This document shows positions 28,959 through 36,806 of a stretch of 64,000 nucleotides of DNA, piece by piece. Positions within the stretch are counted from its first letter, which is position 1. Each line of letters opens with the position of its first letter. The notes beneath the pieces are model-generated. The model made no database searches and had not been told where the DNA came from. It was given only the letters and a program-made list of their open reading frames with translations. This DNA comes from Thalassospira tepidiphila MCCC 1A03514 (GTDB lineage: Bacteria > Pseudomonadota > Alphaproteobacteria > Rhodospirillales > Thalassospiraceae): the NCBI RefSeq assembly GCF_001662875.1, contig NZ_JPVZ01000002.1, positions 1 to 64,000 of the forward strand, given 5' to 3'. A program made the position numbers and the translations under genes.

Positions 28959-30911
28959 CTAGAATCCCCCCATCTGCAGTTTGGCGGCCTTTTCCGGGTC
29001 AATCCACCAACGCATTATCGACATTCCCTTAAGCGGCACCGTGTCCGGGCGACCAAAGATGTTCCACCAGACCATGCGGTCCCCACCCAGATACCATTGC
29101 GGAATGACGTAATTCCCCCACAGAAGTACGCGATCCAGTGCCCGGGTCGCAGCCACCAGTTCTTCCCAGCTGTCGGCAGATGCCACATTTTCGATCATCG
29201 CATCGACCACCGGATCCTTGATGCCGGCAAAGTTACGAGAGCCGGGTTGATCGGCGGCCTCCGAGCTCCAGAACACGCGCTGTTCGTTGCCCGGAGTCAG
29301 GGATTGCGTCCACCAGTGGGTGGTAACTTCGAAATCAAAGGCCTGAATACGATTGACCCACTGGCCGGTATCAATCAGGCGAATATCCATTTCCACGCCA
29401 AGCTGTTTGAGGCGCGATTTGACCACCAGCGCGATCTTTTCAAGCCCCGGCTGGCGAATGATCAGCTCGAACCGGAACGGCTGCCCGGTTTCCTTGTTGA
29501 CCAGAACCTTGTCGCGTACTTCCCAGCCCGCTTCGTTCAGAAGCGTCATGGATTCACGCAGGGCCTCGCGGCGCCCGTTCGGGGCATCAAAGTTTGGCAA
29601 CTTATAGGGTTCGGTGAACAACCTTTCGGGCAATTGATCGCGATAGGGTTCAAGCAGTGCCAGTTCAGCACCGGTCGGAATACCGGTCGCCGCCAGTTCG
29701 GAGTTGGCAAAGAAACTGTCGGTGCGGTGATAGGCCCCATAGAACATTGCACGATTAAGCCACTGGAAATCGAGCCCGTATTGCAGTGCGCGGCGCACGC
29801 GCTTGTCGGCAAACAGCGGATTGCGCGCGTTCAGAACATAGGCCTGCATGCCTGTTGGCAAATGATCAGGCATGAATTCCTTCTGGATGTCACCACGCTG
29901 GACCGCAGGCGTGTTATAGGCCGTGTTCCAGTCCCGCGATGAATGCTCGGACCGGATCATGTATTCGCCCGCCAGAAATGCCTGACGCTGCACTTCCATA
30001 TCAAGATAGGTGTCATAACGGATGGTATTGAAATTGTTCTGCCCGCGATTGACCGGAAGGTCGGCCGCCCAGTAATCCTTGACCCTTTCATAGGTGATGC
30101 GTCGGCCAGCTTCGATGCTGGCAACCTTATAGGCCCCGCTGCCAACCGGGATTTCAAAGGTGGTTTTGGCGAAGTCCTTACCTTCCCAGAACTTTTTCGG
30201 CATGATCGAAATGCCCGCCACGGTCATCGGCGTTTCGCGATTGTTGCCTGGTTTGAACGTGAATTTGACGGTCAGTTCGTCAATCACCTCGGCCCCTTCG
30301 ATCTGGGAAAAATACTGGCGGTAAACGGGACTTCCCTTTTCGACCAGCACTTCATAGGAAAACACCACGTCTTCGGCGGTGATGTCGCTGCCGTCCTGGA
30401 AACGCGCACGCGGATCAAGATGGAAGATGGCATAGGACCGGTCGTCCGGCACCTCGATCGAATGGGCAATCAGGCCATACATGGCGTAGGGCTCGTCCGC
30501 GCTGGAAACCATCAGGCTGTCATAGATCAGACCAAGGCCCGCCGCCGGATTGCCCTTGAGCGTAAAGGGATTAAGCGTATCAAAGGCAACGATGGAGGAT
30601 TGCACCAGCGTGCCGCCCTTCGGCGCATCGGGGTTCACATAATCAAAATGGTGGAAATCCGGACCGTATTTCAGATCGCCATAGAGCGAAATACCGTGTG
30701 AGCGGGTGGTCAGCGGTGCCAGATCGGTCTCGTCAACAGCCACCGTCGGAGCCGGGTTCATCACCGGCTTGTCACCATCTTGGGCATTTGCGTTATGTAA
30801 AGGCAGTGCGACCGAAAGCAGGGTCAGTGCACTGGCAAAAAGGATGGATGTCATGGCGCCCCCGCGCCGCTTCCTGCCCGGCATTGTCATGCTGGCTGCA
30901 TACGAAATCAT
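28959..30911 (-). CDS. yejA: Extracellular solute-binding protein of peptide importer (YejA)
   Basis: The periplasmic receptor of the YejABEF system (SBP_bac_5 family). I choose ATG 30911 (MISYAASMTMPGRKRRGGAM), which has GGGAAAG 11 bases upstream. The frame extends to 30953 without a ribosome binding site. A Lys/Arg-rich n-region and a hydrophobic stretch ending at NANAQ form the signal peptide. HGISLYGDLKYGPDFHHFDYVNPDAPKGG is typical of YejA. About 650 aa is normal for the family. It is first in the operon, and two 18-bp direct repeats lie just upstream. Confidence 0.94.
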   Translation of the reverse strand: MISYAASMTMPGRKRRGGAMTSILFASALTLLSVALPLHNANAQDGDKPVMNPAPTVAVDETDLAPLTTRSHGISLYGDLKYGPDFHHFDYVNPDAPKGGTLVQSSIVAFDTLNPFTLKGNPAAGLGLIYDSLMVSSADEPYAMYGLIAHSIEVPDDRSYAIFHLDPRARFQDGSDITAEDVVFSYEVLVEKGSPVYRQYFSQIEGAEVIDELTVKFTFKPGNNRETPMTVAGISIMPKKFWEGKDFAKTTFEIPVGSGAYKVASIEAGRRITYERVKDYWAADLPVNRGQNNFNTIRYDTYLDMEVQRQAFLAGEYMIRSEHSSRDWNTAYNTPAVQRGDIQKEFMPDHLPTGMQAYVLNARNPLFADKRVRRALQYGLDFQWLNRAMFYGAYHRTDSFFANSELAATGIPTGAELALLEPYRDQLPERLFTEPYKLPNFDAPNGRREALRESMTLLNEAGWEVRDKVLVNKETGQPFRFELIIRQPGLEKIALVVKSRLKQLGVEMDIRLIDTGQWVNRIQAFDFEVTTHWWTQSLTPGNEQRVFWSSEAADQPGSRNFAGIKDPVVDAMIENVASADSWEELVAATRALDRVLLWGNYVIPQWYLGGDRMVWWNIFGRPDTVPLKGMSIMRWWIDPEKAAKLQMGGF

Positions 30912-30952
30912 GTGATTGTCGTCTTTCCCTGATGCAAGCTGATCACTGTTCA

Positions 30953-30991
30953 ATTATGTGGACTTAATCTACTATTATGTGAACTTAATCC
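30953..30991. promoter_or_regulatory. Two direct repeats upstream of yejA
   Basis: ATTATGTGGACTTAATCT (30953-30970) and ATTATGTGAACTTAATCC (30974-30991) match at 16 of 18 positions. They begin 21 bases apart, two helical turns, so two copies of a regulator would bind on the same DNA face. They lie in the yejA promoter region. Confidence 0.55.
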
Positions 30992-31120
30992 ATGCGGCGC
31001 AATCGACGGTCACTTCGCGATGCCCCCTGCCCGCGTTGTCTGTGAATGATGCCACACTAGAACCACCTGATAGTCACCGTTAAATCGTTCAATTTCAAGG
31101 CACCATCACGTGAGTTTGGT

Positions 31121-32041
31121 TTATCGGGCGTCTTTTTGCGTCAGTTTTCGCCGCGCAGTTTCAAGCTTGATCTCTGACATCAACCAGTCACGGAACGCCT
31201 TGACCTTGCGCCGTTCCAGACGCCCGCGCGGATAACACAGCGAATAGGCATAAGGACTGTCGACCGGCAGATCAAACGGCACGGTCAGGCGATTGGTCAC
31301 AACATATTCCCCGATCATCGCCGGATCGGAGACCACAACACCAAAGCCGCTTGCCGCGGCCTCCATCGCCATATCAAGGGTGGCAAAAACCGGCCCCTTG
31401 GTACCGTCCACCCCCTTGATACCGGTTCCTTCAAGCCAGATGCGCCAGTCTTCGCGCTGGGCCGAGCAGTGAAGCAGCGTCACACCCGCCAGGTCTTCGG
31501 GGGTTTTGAGTTGCTTGGCCAGATCGGGATGACAGACCGGCAACAGCCGTTCACCGGTCAGAAATTCGTGCACAAGCTGTTCGTTGCCATGATCGGCAAA
31601 GCGGATGGCGATATCGACCTCGTTGAAGTCAACCGATGCCAGATCATCGTTATAGGTGCCCAACTGGACCTGAAAATCGGGATATTCCATCTGAAACCGC
31701 CCGAGCCGCGGCACGATCCAGCGCATGGAAAATGTCAGTGGAGCCGAAACAGACAGATGGGTGTCATCGGCACGGTCTTCGACCTTGGCAACCGCATCTT
31801 CGATGGCGTCAAAGGCCGGGGTGAGGGCTTCAAGAAGGTTGCGACCGGCACGCGTCAACCGCAGGCTTCTGTGGTGGCGTTCAAACAGCTGGCGACCCAG
31901 AACTTCCTCAAGATGCTGCACCTGCCGACTGACCGCCCCTTGGGTCACGTTAAGCTCATGTGACGCTTTGGTGAAACTTTCGAGACGTCCGGCCACTTCG
32001 AAGGCACGGAGCGCATTTAACGGCAATGGACGGCGTTTCAT
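31121..32041 (-). CDS. LysR family transcriptional regulator (GcvA-like)
   Basis: A DNA-binding regulator with an N-terminal winged HTH and a C-terminal effector domain. ATG 32041 (MKRRPLPLNALRAFEVAGRLESF) fits the GcvA subgroup, in which PLNALRAFE..GR..SF and ELNVTQGAVSRQVQHLEE are hallmarks. The longer frame adds 20 residues without support. Length 306 aa is usual. It is divergent from the DUF1127 gene and lies just upstream of yejA on the same strand, so either could be a target. Confidence 0.94.
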   Translation of the reverse strand: MKRRPLPLNALRAFEVAGRLESFTKASHELNVTQGAVSRQVQHLEEVLGRQLFERHHRSLRLTRAGRNLLEALTPAFDAIEDAVAKVEDRADDTHLSVSAPLTFSMRWIVPRLGRFQMEYPDFQVQLGTYNDDLASVDFNEVDIAIRFADHGNEQLVHEFLTGERLLPVCHPDLAKQLKTPEDLAGVTLLHCSAQREDWRIWLEGTGIKGVDGTKGPVFATLDMAMEAAASGFGVVVSDPAMIGEYVVTNRLTVPFDLPVDSPYAYSLCYPRGRLERRKVKAFRDWLMSEIKLETARRKLTQKDAR

Positions 32042-32209
32042 GACAGTGACTTTGCATGATGAAAACTCATGCAATGATGACAAAAGGTGGTTTGAGCGCA
32101 AGTATTTTTTCGGGTAACTCTGGGTTTAACGAGATTAGTACAGACGCATCGTGGATGCGCGGGCCGCTGAATCGCTGAGAGCAGGCCTGATTTAAAGAGG
32201 ATTAGAATC

Positions 32210-32419
32210 ATGGTTGCTATCACCAAAGAAGCAGGCGCATTTGTCGCCACCCGCCGTACCCACACTGCCACCAGCCTTCTGGACTTGGCGCGCACTTGGC
32301 TTAAACGCCACGACCTGCGCCAGAAGCTGGCCGACATGGACGCACACATGCTGCGCGATATCGGCTGGACCGTCTATGACGCAAAACGCGAAGCCGCCAA
32401 GCCGTTCTGGAAAGCTTAA
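32210..32419 (+). CDS. DUF1127 small protein (YjiS-like)
   Basis: A 69-aa basic protein with the DUF1127 core near its end (KRHDLRQKLADMDAHMLRDIGW). Members of this family bind RNA or influence phosphate, carbon and motility regulation in alphaproteobacteria. This copy has an N-terminal extension of about 25 residues before the core. AGAGG precedes ATG 32210. A 33-codon ORF follows before a strong terminator, so this is probably a short transcript of its own. Confidence 0.9.
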   Translation: MVAITKEAGAFVATRRTHTATSLLDLARTWLKRHDLRQKLADMDAHMLRDIGWTVYDAKREAAKPFWKA

Positions 32420-32453
32420 CCCGCGCAACAGCGCACCAACTGAGTATTCTGTC

Positions 32454-32555
32454 ATGCAGAACAACGTATCGCCGCTTCACAGCGCAATTACCTTCCCGCT
32501 TCAGGTTCTGATTGAAGCCCTGATGGACGCCTGGAAAGGCATCAGCCTTAAATAA
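32454..32555 (+). CDS. Possible small protein of 33 residues downstream of DUF1127 gene
   Basis: An ORF starting at ATG 32454 reads MQNNVSPLHSAITFPLQVLI and ends in DAWKGISLK. It has an amphipathic or hydrophobic middle, a charged end and no clear ribosome binding site. It lies 34 bases after the DUF1127 stop and just before the shared terminator. It could be a real small membrane peptide or chance. Confidence 0.35.
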   Translation: MQNNVSPLHSAITFPLQVLIEALMDAWKGISLK

Positions 32556-32616
32556 GGCGTTGCACCCAAGATCCCTGAGCGCAATTCCAGCTCCCCCCGC
32601 TGGAAAGTGCGTATTT

Positions 32617-32654
32617 AAATGTCGGTCGCACCCCCTGTGACCGACATTTTTTTT
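32617..32654 (+). terminator. Strong rho-independent terminator
   Basis: Stem AAATGTCGGTC / GACCGACATTT (11 bp) followed by eight T. A smaller hairpin, TTCCAGC / GCTGGAA, lies just before it at 32584-32604. They end the DUF1127 transcript. Confidence 0.9.
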
Positions 32655-32662
32655 GCTTTGGG

Positions 32663-33940
32663 CTATTTCTTTTCCGGGTGGCGCAGATACATCAGGTTTG
32701 CGGCATTGAGTACCGAATACATCACGGCAAACTGGGCATTGAATTCGAACTTTTCGGGTTTGGGATCAAACAGTTCGTAGATTTCACCGATCGAGCGTTT
32801 GCCATCAATCCGCGACAGGATCGCAGGCGATGCCGAGGGCATGGTGCGGGTCACCGAAAGGCCGGTAAATGTGATCTTGATATTACCGGTCTTGGCGACG
32901 GATCGGGCGAGTGTCGCCCCCTCGATCCGGGTAAAAGTCGGGATCAGCTCCGGCGAGGGGACCGGTGGTTTGACCTTGTTCTTGGCCTTGACGACATAAA
33001 AGATATGCTTGGTGATGTTGCCCGCCATCAGTTCGGCCAGGGCCGCGCGTTCGCGAAACGGCACGTGCATCGCCTTATCAAGTACATCATGGCGCGAACA
33101 ATAGGTGGTCGGGTCGTAGCGCATCGGTTCGATAAAGTTTTGCAGACGCAGACCAGCCGCCTCGACAAAATCAAACACCTCGTCGACGCGATAGGCACGG
33201 TCCTGTTGGTGCAACAACAGGTCATAGAACCCGGCATCACCGCCATGGATGTGATCACCGACAAACGGGTTGCGCTTGAGCCAGTTGGTCCCGGGCAATG
33301 AATTAAACAGCGCCTTGCCGAAATTCAGGCGCTTGGCCCCGCCGGCCTCGGCATTAAGGCGTTCCATCATTTCCTGCATGTGATAGACGCCCTGACGACC
33401 CAACTCGCCATAGACCATCAGGCCCATCCCGCCATTGGGTTTCAGCGCATCGGCAAGCGCCCTGAGCCCGGCATCGGGATCGGGCAGGTGATGAAGCACC
33501 CCGCAACAATCAATATAGTCAAACGGGCCATATTCAGATGCCAGATCGACAAAGGATCCGGTCACAAACGTGACGTTCTTTTCCAGACTGCGGCGCTTGA
33601 TACGGGCTTCGGCAATTGCGCGCGAGCTTTCGGACAGATCGATATAGACGATCTCGGCCTTGGCCTTGCGGTCACGGGCCTGCTGGGCCAGCATGACCAG
33701 CGCATCGCCGGTGCCGCCACCCGCGACAAGGATTTTGATTTTGCCACTTTTGGTCTGTGCCGATGGATCGCGCCCGCCAAAGACAAAATGCACGACCTCG
33801 TCCCAGTTGCCCGGTGATCCGGTAATCAGGCGCTTGTCCTCATCCTCGGGATTGCGGGCCGGATAGGGATAGGTTTCATACTGATCACGGGTCTTTGCAG
33901 AAGACTGGACGTGATCGGGCCTGTTTTTGTCGTCGGGCAT
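32663..33940 (-). CDS. Class I SAM-dependent methyltransferase with C-terminal extra domain
   Basis: The N-terminus starts with DQYETYPYPARNPEDE, a segment seen in a group of bacterial methyltransferases of unknown substrate. The Rossmann core has ILVAGGGTGDALVMLA (SAM site), VYIDLSE and FDYIDCCGVLHHL. The last 100 residues or so (LSRIDGKRSIGEIYELF and after) form a small separate domain like those that gate peptide- or radical-SAM-linked enzymes such as PqqD-type modules. That resemblance is only by eye. At 425 aa it is larger than simple methyltransferases. It stands alone between two terminator or gap regions. Confidence 0.85.
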   Translation of the reverse strand: MPDDKNRPDHVQSSAKTRDQYETYPYPARNPEDEDKRLITGSPGNWDEVVHFVFGGRDPSAQTKSGKIKILVAGGGTGDALVMLAQQARDRKAKAEIVYIDLSESSRAIAEARIKRRSLEKNVTFVTGSFVDLASEYGPFDYIDCCGVLHHLPDPDAGLRALADALKPNGGMGLMVYGELGRQGVYHMQEMMERLNAEAGGAKRLNFGKALFNSLPGTNWLKRNPFVGDHIHGGDAGFYDLLLHQQDRAYRVDEVFDFVEAAGLRLQNFIEPMRYDPTTYCSRHDVLDKAMHVPFRERAALAELMAGNITKHIFYVVKAKNKVKPPVPSPELIPTFTRIEGATLARSVAKTGNIKITFTGLSVTRTMPSASPAILSRIDGKRSIGEIYELFDPKPEKFEFNAQFAVMYSVLNAANLMYLRHPEKK

Positions 33941-34016
33941 TCGGCGATTTCCGGCAGAGAAGTGGTTGGGACGGGGTCATCCTATACCAGCAATGTGCGT
34001 ATTGAAATCCGCCTAT

Positions 34017-35009
34017 TTACCTGTTTGGGCGGCAATCAATCACCAGCTTGCCGGTCGCCGTGCGATCGCGAATGGCCGTCAGGGCATCCATTGCATCTTC
34101 AAGACGATAAACCGCCGAGATCATCGGCCTGATCGCCCCTGATTTCAGGCGTTCCAGCAGCTCTGCCATGCCCGTTTGTGCAATATCGGGATTTTGTTCG
34201 AGATAGGCGCCGAAATAAAAACCGATTGCGGTGACATTCTTGACCAGCAGGATATTGGCCGGGATTTGCGGCACGGTGCCGCTGGCGAAACCAATCAAAA
34301 GCATCCGCGCACCGGGCGCAACACAGCGCAGGCTTTGATCAAAGACATCACCGCCAACCGGATCATAAACAACATCGACACCTTTGGGCTGACCAAGGCT
34401 TGCGGTGATTTCGCGCACCCGGTTGCGGATGTTTTCCGATTTATAATCAATGACATGGTCCGCACCATGGTCGCGCGCGATCTGGCATTTGTCCGTCCCA
34501 CCGGCCGTGGCAATGACGGTTGCGCCCAGAAGCTTGGCACATTCGACCGCGGTCAGACCAACCCCGCCAGCCGCCCCATGCACCAGAACGACCTCGCCCG
34601 GTTTGACATCGGCGCGATACTTCAATGCAAACCAGCTTGTGCCATAGGCGATCTGAAAGGCTGCTGCGCTGTTGAATTCAACACCAGCGGGCAATGCGAT
34701 GACAAGGCGCCCGTCAGCCACGACCTGTTCGGCGTAACCACCCCAATCGGGCATGGCCATCACCGCATCGTCCGGTTTGACATGACTGACACCATCGCCA
34801 ACCGCGCGCACCGTGCCACTGATTTCAAAGCCGGGGGAAAACGGACCTTCGGGACGTTTTTGATATTTGCCTTGCAGGATCAGGGTATCGGCGAAATTGA
34901 CACCGCAGGCGGCAACATCAATCAGGACCTGACCGGGTTGGACGACCGGGTCCTGAGCATCCACCCATTGTGGTACTTCGCCAAATGCGTTGCACATCCA
35001 TGCCTTCAT
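34017..35009 (-). CDS. NADPH:quinone oxidoreductase family protein (zinc-free MDR)
   Basis: A soluble reductase of the medium-chain dehydrogenase superfamily that reduces quinones or enones with NADPH. From ATG 35009 (MKAWMCNAFGEVPQWVDAQD) it has 330 aa. It shows ACGVNFADTLILQGKYQ and PGFEISGTV in the GroES-like part. The QOR signature VLVHGAAGGVGLTAVECAKLL binds the cofactor, with no structural or catalytic zinc ligands. CAGGAAAACCGGG precedes the start. It is probably monocistronic. Confidence 0.93.
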   Translation of the reverse strand: MKAWMCNAFGEVPQWVDAQDPVVQPGQVLIDVAACGVNFADTLILQGKYQKRPEGPFSPGFEISGTVRAVGDGVSHVKPDDAVMAMPDWGGYAEQVVADGRLVIALPAGVEFNSAAAFQIAYGTSWFALKYRADVKPGEVVLVHGAAGGVGLTAVECAKLLGATVIATAGGTDKCQIARDHGADHVIDYKSENIRNRVREITASLGQPKGVDVVYDPVGGDVFDQSLRCVAPGARMLLIGFASGTVPQIPANILLVKNVTAIGFYFGAYLEQNPDIAQTGMAELLERLKSGAIRPMISAVYRLEDAMDALTAIRDRTATGKLVIDCRPNR

Positions 35010-35090
35010 CCCGGTTTTCCTGCCTGCTGTCATGTTGATTTCTGGCAGTGTGCCGACTGCACCGCGTGCAGACAAGGCGACAAAGGACTA

Positions 35091-35109
35091 AACCGGGCAA
35101 CACCCGGTT
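35091..35109 (-). terminator. Hairpin after small membrane protein gene
   Basis: Stem AACCGGG / CCCGGTT with a 5-base loop lies 27 bases beyond the stop of the gene at 35137. The T-tract on the minus strand is short, so confidence is moderate. Confidence 0.5.
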
Positions 35110-35136
35110 AAGTGAAGAGCTCTGGCGAATGGAAGA

Positions 35137-35442
35137 TCAGAAAATGCGCTGACGCTTGCGCTTGCGGGTCAGCAGAAGAAGGATGGCGGACGGCACAAAC
35201 AAAACAACCAGGGCCGGTGCCAGCAGGATCGGCACAAAGATGGTGTCCCATGCCCAAACGGAAATGTAGCGCTGGATGACGGATTGCAACAGGTTCAGGC
35301 TGCCGGTATCAAGGCGATACCAGAGCTCGCCGGCGGCGACCAGACGAAAACTTCCTGTTTGAAGCGCGGTAATGGAATCATCGACCAGCACAGCAATGCT
35401 GGCAAAAAGCAGTAACCATCCCAACGCCCGGAAAAACCACAT
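35137..35442 (-). CDS. Small membrane protein, hypothetical
   Basis: Not recognised as a named family. ATG 35442 (MWFFRALGWLLLFASIAVLV) has GGAG six bases upstream. The frame is 4 codons longer without support. The 101-aa product has two membrane segments (about 3-20 and 68-92) with a soluble middle (LQTGSFRLVAAGELWYRLD), and it ends in a basic RKRKRQRIF tail. The pattern recalls small PetM/DUF-type alphaproteobacterial membrane proteins conserved beside quinone enzymes, but I cannot assign it. Confidence 0.75.
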   Translation of the reverse strand: MWFFRALGWLLLFASIAVLVDDSITALQTGSFRLVAAGELWYRLDTGSLNLLQSVIQRYISVWAWDTIFVPILLAPALVVLFVPSAILLLLTRKRKRQRIF

Positions 35443-35791
35443 TATCCGCTCCAAGCGACCTGTCAGGGTCGGTATATTAGAAAAACAACAAAAAGCCTAA
35501 TGGTTTGCAGATAAAGGGTAAAGGGATGCATTTGTATAACAAAACATTACCCATGAGTTGCAAACACCTGACACCAAACCTTACGGATCAGACATCAACA
35601 AGAAGTAAAGATGCCGACAACGCCCCGTTTACCAAGGGTTTGCGGCGATTGAATGTCAGAAACACAGGCCATTTTACAGGCCAATCAGTGGGATTTACGC
35701 AAAGTGAAAAAAGAGGCTGATTGGGCCTTGTCAAGCGCGGGCGTCTCGGCTAATGTCCGCCCGCTTTCGCGATATATCAAAGATCGCATGT
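35443..35791. other. Intergenic region upstream of tRNA-Ser
   Basis: This stretch of 349 bases holds the divergent promoters of the small membrane protein and the tRNA. An open frame at 35505-35720 has no ribosome binding site and unlikely composition. Near the right end lies the probable tRNA promoter, listed separately. I see nothing else. Confidence 0.5.
35728..35756 (+). promoter_or_regulatory. Sigma-70-type promoter for tRNA-Ser
   Basis: TTGTCA (35728-35733) and TAATGT (35751-35756) are separated by 17 bases and end 35 bases before the tRNA, the right spacing for its promoter. Confidence 0.5.
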
Positions 35792-35881
35792 GGAGAGGTG
35801 GCCGAGTGGTTTAAGGCGCACGCCTGGAAAGCGTGTTGGGGTGTAAGCCCCTCAGGGGTTCGAATCCCCTCCTCTCTGCCA
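35792..35881 (+). tRNA. tRNA-Ser(GGA)
   Basis: A 90-nt type II tRNA with encoded CCA. The D-arm follows GGAGAGG-TG, the anticodon stem CACGC/GCGTG carries loop CTGGAAA with GGA at 35826-35828, and a long variable arm (GGGG/CCCC) is present. The T-arm is AGGGG-TTCGAAT-CCCCT, and the 3' side is CCTCTCT-G-CCA. The acceptor stem therefore has G1 opposite U72 instead of the usual G-C. Everything else is standard. It reads UCC and UCU codons. Confidence 0.95.
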
Positions 35882-36030
35882 CTGACATAAAAAGCATTTT
35901 TCCAAGACATACAGACAAGATCAACCGGCACATATCCACGTGTCAGGTTCTGATTTGTCGCGCGTTTTACACGGCTCCTGACAACAGGTTGTCAGGGCGT
36001 CTTGATCATAATGTCCTTTTTCAAGGAAGC

Positions 36031-36216
36031 ATGATGATCAAATACCTTTATCCAGATGGCAGCCATTGTTACCGCGCCCTGCATACAGCACACGCGGTCT
36101 TTCGCAATGCGGATGGCAAGCTGATCGCCCGCGCCGAAAAGGCGGACGGATCGAGCATGTATGAGTTTGAAATCGCAGGCTTTGAGCTTTTAAGCCCAGG
36201 GATCGTTTATGACTGA
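36031..36216 (+). CDS. Small hypothetical protein of 61 aa
   Basis: ATG 36031 follows AAGGAAGC at good spacing. The product (MMIKYLYPDGSHCYRALHTA, then FRNADGKLIARAEKADGSSM and FEIAGFELLSPGIVYD) looks like a short beta-rich protein, and I do not recognise the family. It lies between tRNA-Ser and the convergent MarR gene, 1 base from its stop. The good ribosome binding site and normal composition favour a real gene. Confidence 0.6.
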   Translation: MMIKYLYPDGSHCYRALHTAHAVFRNADGKLIARAEKADGSSMYEFEIAGFELLSPGIVYD

Positions 36217-36217
36217 C

Positions 36218-36724
36218 CTAGCTGTCTTCTGAATTCTCGGCAGAATTCATTGCCGCCAGCCATTTGCGCAGCAGGCTATCAAGCTGTTCGAGTTCTTCTG
36301 CACTTAGTGCTTCGAGCATCTGATGCTGGTTGGCGACATGCTCGGTAACGGCAGCATCAATCAGCTCAAACCCCTTGTCGGTCAGGGCGATGACAAAGCC
36401 GCGCCCGTCCTCGGGGTTGCGCTGGCGGGTGATCAGGCCGGCCTTTTCCAACCGATCAAGACGGTTGGTCATGGTGCCCGATGTCACCATGGTCCAGTCA
36501 ATCAGCTCTGATGGGCTGAGCGCATAGGGCGGGCCGGACCGGCGCAAGGTCGCCAGAACATCAAAACTTGCCAGCGACAGATCGTATTTTTTGAAAACAC
36601 GTTCATGTGCAGCACTCAAATGGCTGCGCAGTCGTCCTATCCGGCCAATGACGCCCATTTGGGTGACATCAAGGTCGGGTCTTTCACGGCGCCACTGCGC
36701 AAGAATGCGGTCAACTTTATCCAT
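36218..36724 (-). CDS. MarR family transcriptional regulator
   Basis: A 168-aa regulator with the MarR winged HTH: SLASFDVLATLRRSGPPYALSP, then TSGTMTNRLDRLEKAGLITR and the wing RNPEDGRGFVIALTDKG. N- and C-terminal helices for dimerisation flank it. It is divergent from an EamA exporter gene with 82 bases between, and that gap holds two near-identical 16-bp palindromes. Repression of itself and of the exporter, relieved by the exported compound, is the natural reading. Confidence 0.94.
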   Translation of the reverse strand: MDKVDRILAQWRRERPDLDVTQMGVIGRIGRLRSHLSAAHERVFKKYDLSLASFDVLATLRRSGPPYALSPSELIDWTMVTSGTMTNRLDRLEKAGLITRQRNPEDGRGFVIALTDKGFELIDAAVTEHVANQHQMLEALSAEELEQLDSLLRKWLAAMNSAENSEDS

Positions 36725-36748
36725 GGTTTGGATTCTTTTCAGAATTTT

Positions 36749-36764
36749 ATCTTGACGTCAAGAT
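36749..36764. promoter_or_regulatory. MarR-type operator 1
   Basis: ATCTTGACGTCAAGAT is a perfect 16-bp palindrome, 25 bases upstream of the marR start. It has the form of known MarR family operators with TTGA/TCAA arms. Confidence 0.8.
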
Positions 36765-36774
36765 TTCTGAATAT

Positions 36775-36790
36775 ATCTTGATGTCAAGAT
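36775..36790. promoter_or_regulatory. MarR-type operator 2
   Basis: ATCTTGATGTCAAGAT differs from operator 1 at one base of 16 and lies 26 bases from it, centre to centre. It is 17 bases before the EamA start and overlaps its probable promoter and leader. Confidence 0.8.
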
Positions 36791-36806
36791 AAATGGAGAT
36801 GCCACC

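Noticed and set aside
35505..35720. ORF of 71 aa before tRNA-Ser
   Set aside because: The ATG has no good spacing to a ribosome binding site, and composition is like non-coding sequence.
35792..36216. Integration site with a genomic island at tRNA-Ser
   Set aside because: tRNA genes often host islands, but there is no integrase, no repeat of the tRNA 3' end downstream in the window, and the neighbours look like core genes.
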